Below the pieces are notes generated by a model. It saw nothing but the letters and a program-made list of their open reading frames with translations, was not told the origin of the DNA and did no database searches. This document shows, in pieces, positions 1 to 7,327 of a stretch of 28,899 nucleotides of DNA (its first letter is position 1; each line of letters starts with the position of its first letter). Source of the stretch: UBA1424 sp041669225 (GTDB lineage: Bacteria > Bacillota_I > Bacilli_A > RFN20 > CAG-826); contig JBAYBO010000008.1 in NCBI GenBank assembly GCA_041669225.1, forward strand, positions 1 to 28,899. Reading direction: 5' to 3'. The translations under genes were made by a program, and so were the position numbers.

Positions 1-402
1 AACGAAAAAATAACTGTCGTTCAGGCTGATGCCCTTTTAAATTTTAATGAGTGTCTCGCCAACTCAAACCCCGATTATGTTTTCATCGATATTTGGCAAA
101 GTGTTGATGACGGTTTGCCACTCTTTGTTAAGTTTAAGGAGAAGGAAAAAGAATTTCCAGCCACTCGATTTAGCTACTGGATTGAAAAATCCTTAATAGC
201 AATGATGCGCCGTGTCATCATCACTATTTTTGAGGAAGCCCTCGAAGGTTATACGTTCACCGATTATCAAAAAGTTAAAAATCCAATAGACGAAATCTTT
301 AGTCGCATTTTTGAAAAACTTACGCGTTGTAATTTCAATAATTTTGATGATATTTCACAACTTTTAACTGATGAAGGGATTGACTCTCTTCTCAAACAAT
401 AA
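1..402 (+). CDS. C-terminal part of a methyltransferase-like protein (5' truncated)
   Basis: The reading frame is open from base 1 and stops with TAA at 400-402, so the start lies upstream of the window. About 133 residues are visible. The segment VVQADALLNF followed by DYVFIDIW resembles the late strands of a Rossmann-fold SAM-dependent methyltransferase: an acidic residue after a strand, then a hydrophobic strand ending in D-x-W. A helical, charged C-terminal half follows (FWIEK-like SYWIEKSL, then MMRRVIITIFEEAL). A TTG near 115 could mimic a start, but the continuous coding upstream argues for a longer protein. The family assignment rests on motif feel only; a Rossmann protein of another kind is possible. 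It is 87 bases from the serine dehydratase on the same strand. Confidence 0.5.
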   Translation, partial: NEKITVVQADALLNFNECLANSNPDYVFIDIWQSVDDGLPLFVKFKEKEKEFPATRFSYWIEKSLIAMMRRVIITIFEEALEGYTFTDYQKVKNPIDEIFSRIFEKLTRCNFNNFDDISQLLTDEGIDSLLKQ

Positions 403-489
403 TTATCTAATTATATGTATGCCCTTTCAATGTAGTTTTAATTAGCGAGATGGGTAATAATTAGTAAGGTTTAAGAGCCTAACACAAAC

Positions 490-1710
490 ATGAAAAGCAT
501 TCGCGAATTATATCGAATCGGACAAGGACCTTCGAGTTCTCACACAATGGGACCACAGAAGGCGGCGGCTTTCATTCGTAACAAATATCCAGAAGCGATC
601 TCATATGATGTCGTTTTATACGGTTCGCTTGCTTTTACCGGCCGTGGGCACTTAACTGACAAAGCAATTATAAATACGCTTGCCCCAAGACCGTGCACAG
701 TCGTTTTCGACTATAAAAGCAAAGTGGCACATGCGAATACATTTGATATTATCGTTCATTTTAATGAACGAGAGGAAGTCAAACACCGGATATTATCGTT
801 GGGTGGCGGTGCTATATCGATTGATAGCGAAACTTTTTTTGAGGTTGGTGAAGTATATGCAGAAAAATCATTCGATGAAATAAAAAGACTTTGTCTTGCC
901 AATAAATGGCGCTTTTATGATTATGTCGCTAATCGCGAAGGGCCGGAAATCTGGGATTTTCTAAAGAAAGTCTGGAAACAGATGAAATTAACGATCGATA
1001 ATGGTCTTAACAACCGCGGTTTTTTGCCTGGCTCTTTAAAAATTTATCGTCGTGCTGGTGACCTTTACAACGTATTTGATGAAAGTGAAACACTAGCGGC
1101 TCGCTCTTATCGTTTAATGAGCGCTTATGCCTTTGCGACTGGCGAAGAAAACGCCAGCGGCGGTATTGTGGTGACGGCTCCGACATGCGGATCTGCCGGG
1201 ACGATGCCTGCTCTTTTAAAATACATGTCCGAACAATACAAACATTCAGATCAAGAAGTTTTGCAAGCTCTCGCGACTGCGGCCTTAATTGGCAACATTG
1301 TTAAGCATAATGCTTCAATTAGCGGCGCTGAAGCCGGTTGCCAAGCTGAAATTGGCACCGCCTGCTCGATGGCGGCCGCAGCTTATGCCGAATTACTGCA
1401 GTTAGACCTCAATCAAATCGAATCAGCGGCCGAAATAGATCTTGAACACAACCTTGGCTTAACTTGCGACCCGATTGGCGGTTATGTCCAGATTCCGTGC
1501 ATTGAGCGAAATGCCGTCGCGGCCTCGAAAGCTATTACTGCGACTCTACTTGCTAAGTATATTGCCGGCACACATGCAATATCATTTGATTCTGTCGTCA
1601 AGACAATGTTAAAAACTGGCAAAGATATGAAGAAAGCCTATCGTGAAACCGCCAAAGGCGGATTGGCAAATTTGTATAAGAATTTGAAAAAAAGCAGATC
1701 GAAACATTAA
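490..1710 (+). CDS. sdaA: L-serine dehydratase (L-serine ammonia-lyase), iron-sulfur type, single chain
   Basis: Deaminates L-serine to pyruvate and ammonia using a [4Fe-4S] cluster instead of PLP. At 406 residues it carries the beta domain first (GPSSSHTMGP at residues 13-22) and then the alpha catalytic domain (APTCGSAGT around 230-238, GAEAGCQAEIGTACSM around 279-294, GLTCDPIGG around 323-331, IPCIERN around 335-341). C284, C326 and C337 have the 42- and 11-residue spacing I recall for the cluster ligands of the Legionella enzyme. No Cys is present at the C-terminus, so the C-terminal Cys 'tail' ligand described in the Legionella enzyme is absent. Upstream Shine-Dalgarno sequence is weak. 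The next gene follows after 37 bases and may be co-transcribed. Together with glyA at 23.6 kb it gives two routes of serine use in the window. Confidence 0.93.
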   Translation: MKSIRELYRIGQGPSSSHTMGPQKAAAFIRNKYPEAISYDVVLYGSLAFTGRGHLTDKAIINTLAPRPCTVVFDYKSKVAHANTFDIIVHFNEREEVKHRILSLGGGAISIDSETFFEVGEVYAEKSFDEIKRLCLANKWRFYDYVANREGPEIWDFLKKVWKQMKLTIDNGLNNRGFLPGSLKIYRRAGDLYNVFDESETLAARSYRLMSAYAFATGEENASGGIVVTAPTCGSAGTMPALLKYMSEQYKHSDQEVLQALATAALIGNIVKHNASISGAEAGCQAEIGTACSMAAAAYAELLQLDLNQIESAAEIDLEHNLGLTCDPIGGYVQIPCIERNAVAASKAITATLLAKYIAGTHAISFDSVVKTMLKTGKDMKKAYRETAKGGLANLYKNLKKSRSKH

Positions 1711-1747
1711 TTACTCAAAGTCAATTTTTGACGCGTATGGTAAAATC

Positions 1748-2920
1748 ATGAATATGAAGTTTGCAATAATCGGTGCGGGTGCCTCAGGCCTCATTGCCGC
1801 TATAAAAATTAAAGAAAAATATCCTCACGATGAAGTGTTTCTCTTTGATCGCATGGACGCTGTCGGTAAGAAAATCAAAGCGACGGGAAATGGCAAATGT
1901 AATATTGGCAATTTAGATGATTCATTTGAGGGTTTTTCCAATTCTCAGTTTGTTGCCGACGTCTTAAAAGACTATAACCAGGAAGAAGCACTTTTTGAAC
2001 TTGGTTTGCCAACAAAAGTAATGTATGGAAGCGGACTTTATCCCATCAGTGAATCAGCTAGTAATGTGGTAGCTATTTTAGAACAGAGAGCTCGTCTTAT
2101 CGGTGTCAACATTATTGTTAGTATTCAACTACTTGATTATGTAGTAGTTGATAAGAAAGTTAAGTTAAGTTTTGATAAATATCAAACAGTCGTCGATAAA
2201 GTTATTTTTGCCAATGGTGGTCGATCGAATCCAAATCTTGGAAGTGATGGTAGCCTCTTTAGCGTTTTTGAAAAACACGGCTATCGAGTTAACACTCTCT
2301 CTCCAGGTCTATGTCCGATTCGCGTCCAAGAAGATGTTAAATCATTATTTGGGCAGCGTTTTCATACAACAGCAAGCCTTTTTATCGACGGGAAATTTAT
2401 TAGCGAAGAATATGGCGAAGTCATGTTTAAAAAAGATGGCCTCTCCGGAATTGTGATTATGGATTTGGCGTCTTTAATCGTTCGCAAGAAAACAAAGAAG
2501 GCGACCATCTATCTGGCAGTTTTAGACCAACATAACAAAGTTATAACGGCAAAGCAGGTTTTTGAAATTTCTAAAAAGAATCAAAGCCCTCTTCTTTCCT
2601 TTGTTGGAAACGAGATTGCTTCATACATTTATAAAAACGTAAATATCGTCGCGAATCATGACCTTTCTTACGAAGAATGCCAACAGATTGCCGCCTTTTC
2701 AGTCGCGATACCTTTTACTTATATTGACCATTATGATTTCAATTTTTCACAAGTGACGATTGGTGGCATTGCAATTGACAATCTTAATGGTGATCTCTCA
2801 TCGAAAATTGAAAAAAACGTTTTCTTCGCTGGAGAAGTTGTCGATGTCGATGGTCCTTGTGGTGGGTATAATCTTAAATGGGCAATTGGCTCAGCGCTAA
2901 AAATTGCCAAACAAATATAA
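1748..2920 (+). CDS. baiN: HI0933/BaiN-family FAD-dependent oxidoreductase
   Basis: A 390-residue flavoprotein of the HI0933 (YhiN/BaiN) family. The N-terminus has the dinucleotide-binding IIGAGASGL (about residues 7-15), then the family signature ATGNGKCNIGN, and the C-terminus has the second FAD contact VDVDGPCGGYN followed by LKWAIGSA. Length is normal for the family (about 400). The physiological substrate is generally unknown; BaiN was linked to bile-acid 7-dehydroxylation in clostridia, but most members are not bile-acid enzymes. The start could be ATG 1748 or ATG 1754. Neither has a Shine-Dalgarno sequence, and an extended -10-like TGGTAAAAT (1738-1746) ends one base before the first ATG, so translation may be leaderless or coupled to the upstream serine dehydratase. 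Confidence 0.88.
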   Translation: MNMKFAIIGAGASGLIAAIKIKEKYPHDEVFLFDRMDAVGKKIKATGNGKCNIGNLDDSFEGFSNSQFVADVLKDYNQEEALFELGLPTKVMYGSGLYPISESASNVVAILEQRARLIGVNIIVSIQLLDYVVVDKKVKLSFDKYQTVVDKVIFANGGRSNPNLGSDGSLFSVFEKHGYRVNTLSPGLCPIRVQEDVKSLFGQRFHTTASLFIDGKFISEEYGEVMFKKDGLSGIVIMDLASLIVRKKTKKATIYLAVLDQHNKVITAKQVFEISKKNQSPLLSFVGNEIASYIYKNVNIVANHDLSYEECQQIAAFSVAIPFTYIDHYDFNFSQVTIGGIAIDNLNGDLSSKIEKNVFFAGEVVDVDGPCGGYNLKWAIGSALKIAKQI

Positions 2921-2931
2921 ACCAAAGGATA

Positions 2932-2960
2932 TTGACTTAAGTCATTAGAAAGTCTAATCT
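2932..2960 (+). promoter_or_regulatory. Sigma-70-type promoter of the fluoride riboswitch/antiporter unit
   Basis: TTGACT at 2932-2937 and TAATCT at 2955-2960 are separated by exactly 17 bases. Transcription would start near 2967, where the riboswitch aptamer begins, which supports both calls. Confidence 0.8.
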
Positions 2961-2965
2961 TTAAC

Positions 2966-3031
2966 GAAGGGAATGATGTTCTCCCTTGGGAAACCAGAAC
3001 CGCTTTAAAAAAGCTGATGACGTCTTAACGA
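2966..3031 (+). promoter_or_regulatory. Fluoride riboswitch (crcB motif) aptamer
   Basis: The first stem is AAGGGA 2967-2972 with TCCCTT 2982-2987 around loop ATGATGTTC. The second stem is GCTTT 3002-3006 with AAAGC 3010-3014, followed directly by the conserved TGATGAC. A pseudoknot pairs loop GATGTT 2975-2980 with GACGTC 3019-3024 (six pairs, two of them G-U). This matches the crcB/fluoride architecture, such as the Thermotoga petrophila aptamer (as I recall it: loop AUGAGGCC pairing with GGCCUC after GCUGAU). An extra mini-hairpin TGG-GAAA-CCA (2987-2996) sits in the linker between the stems. Fluoride binding should stabilise the pseudoknot and hold TGATGAC away from the terminator. Confidence 0.9.
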
Positions 3032-3058
3032 CAATTATTTCATCGGCTTTTTATTTTT
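3007..3058 (+). terminator. Riboswitch expression-platform terminator
   Basis: AAAAAAGCTGATGA (3007-3020) pairs with TCATCGGCTTTTT (3040-3052; one G-U), followed by ATTTTT. The left arm contains the aptamer's GC-TGATGA segment, so the terminator and the ligand-bound aptamer exclude each other. Fluoride should therefore turn expression on by antitermination. The antiporter's GGAGG begins at 3059, immediately after the U-tract. Confidence 0.88.
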
Positions 3059-3071
3059 GGAGGAAACCATC

Positions 3072-4259
3072 ATGTTGATTAGCATATGTCTTATTATTCT
3101 AGTCGGATTATCACTTTCGTTTTTGCTAAAAATGATACGTCTTCCCTCTCTTATTGCGTATTTAATTACTGGAATTGTTCTCGGTCCTTATGTTTTGAAT
3201 TTAATTGATGCTAGCGTTTTGAATATTTCGAGCGAACTTCGTCAAGTCGCCATGGTCATTATCCTTTTTAGAGCCGGGTTAATGCTTAATCTAAAGGACC
3301 TCAAGAAATTGGGATTGCCAGGGATACTTATGTGTTTTCTTCCAGCCCTTGTCGAGCTTATCGCTATCGCGTTTCTTGCACCAATACTTTTTGATATAAG
3401 TTTTATTGATGCCTTGCTACTTGGCAGCGTTCTAGCTGCCGTTTCGCCGGCAGTTATTGTGCCGAGAATGATAAAGATGATGGAGGAAGGAAGAGGCGTT
3501 CGCAAAGGACTGCCACAGCTAATTTTAGCTGGAGCAAGCGTGGATGACATTTTTGTCATTGTTCTCTTTACGACCTTTCTATCTTTGGCTTCAACTGGAG
3601 AATTTACGGCGATTTCGTTACTCGATATTCCCATTTCGTTTGTGCTGGGAGTAGGTTTAGGTGTCTTGCTTGGATTCCTGTTGGTTCTAATTTTCAAAAA
3701 GATTCACATGCGTGATACGGTAAAAGTTTTGATTATTCTTGCGATTTCTTTTGGCTATATTGTCATAGAAAAAACGATTGAACCCTATGTTGCTTTTTCC
3801 GGTTTTTTAGCAATTCTTGCGACCGGAATTACAATTTCATCCCGATATGATTTGCTAGCCAAACGGATTTCCGGCAAGTTCAATAAACTTTGGGTAATAG
3901 CGGAAATTATTCTGTTTGTGATGGTTGGTGCTTCAGTTGACATTTCGTTCTTTTTCCTAAATTTTGGTTTGGCCGTCGCTTTGATAGCGTGCGCTCTTGT
4001 TGTTCGATTTGGTGGAGTGATGTTATCGCTTATTAAGACCAAGTTTTCTTTGAAAGAAAAAATATATGCAGGAATATCTTATATGCCAAAGGCTACTGTT
4101 CAAGCAGCGATTGGAGGAATTCCCCTTGCCCTCGGACTGGCTTCTGGTCAGCTGATTTTATCAATTGCCGTTGTTGCAATCTTGACGACCGCTCCAATCG
4201 GGTCAATATTGATGGATTTGTTAAAAAATAGATTAGTTGAACTCGATATTAAATCATAA
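3072..4259 (+). CDS. Cation:proton antiporter (CPA family) under fluoride riboswitch control
   Basis: A 395-residue, very hydrophobic protein with about 12 membrane segments and the Na_H_Exchanger fold. The recognisable features are the RAGLMLNLKDL segment, LAAVSPAVIVPRM, and ASVDDIFVIVLFT, which resembles the paired acidic residues of the ion site in this superfamily. No cytoplasmic TrkA-N/RCK domain is attached. The start is ATG 3072, because GGAGG at 3059-3063 lies 8 bases upstream; an in-frame TTG at 3057 overlaps that site and is rejected. Na+/H+-antiporter-type genes are among those known to lie downstream of fluoride riboswitches. The likely role is fluoride-stress relief through ion/pH homeostasis at the cytoplasmic membrane. 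Direct F- export is possible but not implied by the family. Confidence 0.88.
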   Translation: MLISICLIILVGLSLSFLLKMIRLPSLIAYLITGIVLGPYVLNLIDASVLNISSELRQVAMVIILFRAGLMLNLKDLKKLGLPGILMCFLPALVELIAIAFLAPILFDISFIDALLLGSVLAAVSPAVIVPRMIKMMEEGRGVRKGLPQLILAGASVDDIFVIVLFTTFLSLASTGEFTAISLLDIPISFVLGVGLGVLLGFLLVLIFKKIHMRDTVKVLIILAISFGYIVIEKTIEPYVAFSGFLAILATGITISSRYDLLAKRISGKFNKLWVIAEIILFVMVGASVDISFFFLNFGLAVALIACALVVRFGGVMLSLIKTKFSLKEKIYAGISYMPKATVQAAIGGIPLALGLASGQLILSIAVVAILTTAPIGSILMDLLKNRLVELDIKS

Positions 4260-4261
4260 TA

Positions 4262-4285
4262 TAAAAGCCCCGACGAACGGGGCTG
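4262..4285 (-). terminator. Intrinsic terminator of mscS
   Basis: AGCCCCG (4266-4272) and CGGGGCT (4278-4284) form a 7-bp stem with a 5-base loop. A T-run follows only in the minus direction (TTTTAT), so it serves the minus-strand MscS gene. The antiporter ends just before it on the plus strand. Confidence 0.85.
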
Positions 4286-4315
4286 AGGAACGAAAGAAAA
4301 TTAGTAAGCGTTAAC

Positions 4316-5287
4316 TTATTCTTTTTTGTCTTCGTAATGAACAACGATTTGATTAAATGGAATTTGAATGCCGTTACGGTCAAATAGCAGTTTCATTTCT
4401 TTATTCAAATCACGGGTTACTTGATATTTATTGAGTTCATCAGTTCGGGCATATATGCGAATGACAACTGCAGAATCAGAAAGCGACTGCACGCCACGAT
4501 AGTAAGGTCCTTCAACTATGTCGGGAATCTTTTCTTTCAAGGTCTCGATATTATCGAGAATAACTTTCTCGACACGTTCGAGATCCTCGTTATAAGCAAC
4601 TGACACATCACAAATCGCGGGTGATAGGTTCGCTGATGTGTTAATCGTTTGTCTTAAGTCTGAATTATTAATAATCAAAACATCACCATTAATGTCGATA
4701 AGAGTTGTGGTACGCACGCCGATTTCCGACACCTTACCACGGAAGCCATGAGCCTGAATAATGTCTCCGACTTGGAATTGCTTTTCAAAGATAATAAACA
4801 AGCCAGCAATAACGTCTTCGATGAGACTTTGAGCACCAAAGCTAAGAGCTAAGCCCAAGATTCCGGCACCGGCAAGGAGAGTTGGAGTTTGGACGCCCCA
4901 AGCGCTTAAAACAAGGAAGACGCCAACGATGACGCTACCATATTTAAAGATGCTTCGAATAATAATCCAAACAGTTGATTTTCTCGGAAGGCGTTTGACG
5001 AGTAAATCAATTATGATCTTAACAATCTCGTTAAGGGCCCAGACAAAGAAGATAATAACAACCGTTTCTAATAAAGCCATGCCATTATTGACGAATAAAT
5101 CAGCGACATTAAAGAATTTGCCAACTGTATTGTTAACAAACACCCCAAATGGCGTGGTGGAGAGAGCGGGCACGGCGCCAAAGATGACGGCGAAAGTAAT
5201 AACGACGCCAATCAAAGACAAAACAACAATCATCCTCACCATCCCTTTCTTCATTTTTTTCTTTACGACTTTTCTTTCTTTTTCCAT
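4316..5287 (-). CDS. mscS: MscS-family mechanosensitive ion channel
   Basis: A small-conductance mechanosensitive channel that releases osmolytes on hypo-osmotic shock. It is 323 residues from ATG 5287, chosen because AAAGGTG (5301-5295) ends 7 bases upstream; a GTG at 5296 overlaps that site and is less likely. Three membrane segments precede the pore-lining TM3, with glycine/alanine packing in LLAGAGILGLALSFGAQ followed by SLIEDVIAGLFIIFE and the beta domain (FQVGDII, RTTTLIDINGDVLIINN). The C-terminal alpha/beta domain is complete and ends close to NQIVVHYED. The start is 30 bases downstream of the surface-protein gene, so the two are probably co-transcribed. Confidence 0.93.
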   Translation of the reverse strand: MEKERKVVKKKMKKGMVRMIVVLSLIGVVITFAVIFGAVPALSTTPFGVFVNNTVGKFFNVADLFVNNGMALLETVVIIFFVWALNEIVKIIIDLLVKRLPRKSTVWIIIRSIFKYGSVIVGVFLVLSAWGVQTPTLLAGAGILGLALSFGAQSLIEDVIAGLFIIFEKQFQVGDIIQAHGFRGKVSEIGVRTTTLIDINGDVLIINNSDLRQTINTSANLSPAICDVSVAYNEDLERVEKVILDNIETLKEKIPDIVEGPYYRGVQSLSDSAVVIRIYARTDELNKYQVTRDLNKEMKLLFDRNGIQIPFNQIVVHYEDKKE

Positions 5288-5317
5288 AATTTTCACCTTT
5301 TCTTGAAAAATTTATAA

Positions 5318-6673
5318 CTACACACTATGTGTGTGAATTATCTCTGAATAATAAGATTGATTAATAATCTTGTTAAGCGATAGTTCTAGATCGTAATGGG
5401 GTTCTAAAGGCTTATCGATGGTGCCGCTATAGACAACCATGTTTTCAATGGTTTGTGGCTGCAACGAATAATAATACGAATTGACATAAACGCCACTTTC
5501 GTCCATGCCGGTAATATAACAAGTTACCGATTCAATTATATTGAAGGGGTCGTTTGTCGTAACTACGACGTCAAAATATGAACCATTATCAATAAATGTA
5601 GTGAGTTCCCAGTAATACATTTGCGAAGTCGCAAATGTGACCTCTGGAATATCGACCTTCTTTTCTTCAAGCGTTACCGGATCAATATATTCGCACCGCA
5701 AAACGGCGGAATGCGGAGTGTTGGGCATCAAATGATCAACGCGGGCGGTTATTTCGCTATATTGACTGTCCTCATCATCTAAATTTACAGAAATAGAAGT
5801 GAGTAAATGATCGAGATGATAAACATCGACCCATACACTAATTTCGAGGTCAAAATTCCCCTCGATATAAACACTGAAAAGCGCATACTCTGCTCCGACA
5901 TCCTGAACATAAAGCGAGCCCAAGAAACGGAAAGGTGTGGTGAATTCGTATTCATCAAGAACAATTGGCGTCTCGCTGCCAAGTAAATATACGGTAAGAC
6001 GCAGATGGATTTTACTATTATAGTTTGAGATATTTTCTAAGATGGTTGTTGCTTCTGAACTCTCAATCAAAACCGCTTCATAGTAAAGTTCATTTGGATC
6101 GTAACGCTCGGGCATGGGCGTCTCAGAATCGTAGATATAGGCATATTCCAACAAGACGCTTTCAAACTCTTGATTGGGATCGAAATACTTAGTACTTACA
6201 AAGTAAGTTAATGCTTCTGGTGCCTCTTCTAAAACCGTTTCCGGATCTAACTCTACGTCTAAGATTATGCCGGCAAGTGAACCGGTAATTTCAACTTTTT
6301 CGGAAGTTAGAGTTTCGCGGCCAAAACCAAGATTGGCCGAGACGCTTAAATCATAAAAACCGATGCTGCCAAAGACGATTTGAGATCCCACATTGTCTCC
6401 AACCTCAAGAGGCGCAGAATATTTCTCGCGACTTCCTTTAACTTCAAGGAGAAGACTATCTTCGGCGATACGACCGTCAGGGTCCTCAACGTTGACCCTG
6501 TATATAATTTCGTTTTCGATGGTTTTTATGCTTAAAAATTCTGCCGAAACGGGTTTCTGGCTTTCAACAATTACTGTTACGACGACAGCGGCCGTAACCG
6601 CAAAAGAAGCTAGCCATTTAGCTATCATTTGACGCCGTTTCTCGTTGTCGCGGATTTTTTTGATACTAGCCAT
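5318..6673 (-). CDS. Membrane-anchored extracellular beta-rich protein, unknown function
   Basis: I do not recognise a named family. The 451-residue protein begins with a basic segment (MASIKKIRDNEKRRQ) and one hydrophobic helix (about residues 18-37, ending PVSAEF), which is either a signal anchor or a signal peptide. The rest is acidic and beta-rich, with repeating elements such as YRVNVEDPDGRI, FGSIGFYDLSV and LMPNTPHSAVLRCEY that look like three to four fibronectin-III/Ig-like sandwiches. No catalytic motif and no LPXTG sorting signal is present at the C-terminus. It lies directly upstream of mscS in the same direction. A candidate promoter is given separately. Possible roles are envelope sensing or adhesion; this is only inference. 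Confidence 0.75.
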   Translation of the reverse strand: MASIKKIRDNEKRRQMIAKWLASFAVTAAVVVTVIVESQKPVSAEFLSIKTIENEIIYRVNVEDPDGRIAEDSLLLEVKGSREKYSAPLEVGDNVGSQIVFGSIGFYDLSVSANLGFGRETLTSEKVEITGSLAGIILDVELDPETVLEEAPEALTYFVSTKYFDPNQEFESVLLEYAYIYDSETPMPERYDPNELYYEAVLIESSEATTILENISNYNSKIHLRLTVYLLGSETPIVLDEYEFTTPFRFLGSLYVQDVGAEYALFSVYIEGNFDLEISVWVDVYHLDHLLTSISVNLDDEDSQYSEITARVDHLMPNTPHSAVLRCEYIDPVTLEEKKVDIPEVTFATSQMYYWELTTFIDNGSYFDVVVTTNDPFNIIESVTCYITGMDESGVYVNSYYYSLQPQTIENMVVYSGTIDKPLEPHYDLELSLNKIINQSYYSEIIHTHSV

Positions 6674-6683
6674 TTATTTCTCT

Positions 6684-6729
6684 AAAGAAAAGGCCCTCTT
6701 TTCTTATTTTATGTTCGAGATGGGCCCTT
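6684..6729 (-). terminator. Intrinsic terminator of msrB
   Basis: On the minus strand AAGGGCCC (6729-6722) pairs with GGGCCTT (6696-6690, one G-U), with a 25-base AT-rich loop, then TTTTCTTTA. The stem is good but the loop is long. Confidence 0.65.
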
Positions 6730-6734
6730 AGCAA
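6706..6734 (-). promoter_or_regulatory. Candidate promoter for the surface protein-mscS operon
   Basis: Read on the minus strand, TTGCTA (6734-6729) and TAAAAT (6711-6706) are 17 bases apart. The promoter lies inside the arm and loop of the msrB terminator. The -10 matches consensus at 5 of 6 positions. Confidence 0.5.
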
Positions 6735-6759
6735 TAAATTAATTAGTAATATAAAAAAA

Positions 6760-7179
6760 TTATTTCTTCTTCCAAATTTCTTTGTAGCCTTCTTCTTCTA
6801 AATCCTCTTTGGGAATAAAACGTAAGGCCGCGGAGTTAATGCAATAGCGGAGACCGCCGTCCTTTTTTGGACCGTCGGCGAAAACATGACCAAGATGGAT
6901 ATCGCTCGTCTTCGTTCGTACTTCAATGCGGTGACGCGGAAGCGAGTAATCATCGACGTTTACGAGAAGGCCCTCTTGTAAAGGTTTGGTAAAGCTCGGC
7001 CAGCCAGTTCCGGAATCGAATTTATCATAAGAAGCAAAAAGAGGCGTGCCATTAATGGCATCGACATAGATTCCTTCTCGGTGATTGTCCCAATAATCGT
7101 TATCAAAAGGCGGCTCAGTTGCGTTTTCAAAAATCACTTTTCGTTGGAAAGGAGTTAATTCAGGCACTTTCTTTGTCAT
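6760..7179 (-). CDS. msrB: Peptide-methionine (R)-S-oxide reductase MsrB
   Basis: Reduces methionine-R-sulfoxide in proteins, repairing oxidative damage in the cytoplasm. At 139 residues it has the whole SelR domain: GTGWPSF (57-63), DIHLGHVFADGP (93-104) and GLRYCINSAALRF (109-121) with catalytic C113. C113 is the only cysteine. The two CxxC zinc motifs of many MsrB proteins are absent, and the resolving-Cys position just before GWPSF (as in SQCGWPSF of Bacillus) is T58, so the sulfenic acid must be reduced by an external thiol. GAGGA lies about 7 bases before ATG 7179. A TATAAT-like -10 is present on the minus strand at 7208-7203 without a convincing -35. Confidence 0.95.
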   Translation of the reverse strand: MTKKVPELTPFQRKVIFENATEPPFDNDYWDNHREGIYVDAINGTPLFASYDKFDSGTGWPSFTKPLQEGLLVNVDDYSLPRHRIEVRTKTSDIHLGHVFADGPKKDGGLRYCINSAALRFIPKEDLEEEGYKEIWKKK

Positions 7180-7265
7180 TACTTTGTCCTCGTCGTAATA
7201 ATATTATATTAAATATCTATTGATGAAGGGTAGTGATGTTTTTTATATAAAAAATATCATATATA

Positions 7266-7294
7266 TTTACAATCAACTACTTTTTGTGATAAAT
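7266..7294 (+). promoter_or_regulatory. Candidate promoter of the Ca2+/Na+ antiporter
   Basis: TTTACA at 7266-7271 and ATAAAT at 7289-7294 with a 17-base spacer, about 33 bases before ATG 7328. Confidence 0.4.
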
Positions 7295-7327
7295 TCGCAT
7301 TACAGAATTTTTTGAAAGGAGAAGACT

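Noticed and set aside
1721..1733. GTCAA-TTT-TTGAC hairpin between sdaA and baiN, and TTGACG as a -35
   Set aside because: The stem is only 5 bp with a 3-base loop and no T-run; the TTGACG is 7 bases from the -10-like TAAAAT, too close.
3057..3071. TTG start for the antiporter
   Set aside because: It lies on the Shine-Dalgarno sequence GGAGG that serves ATG 3072, and overlaps the riboswitch U-tract.
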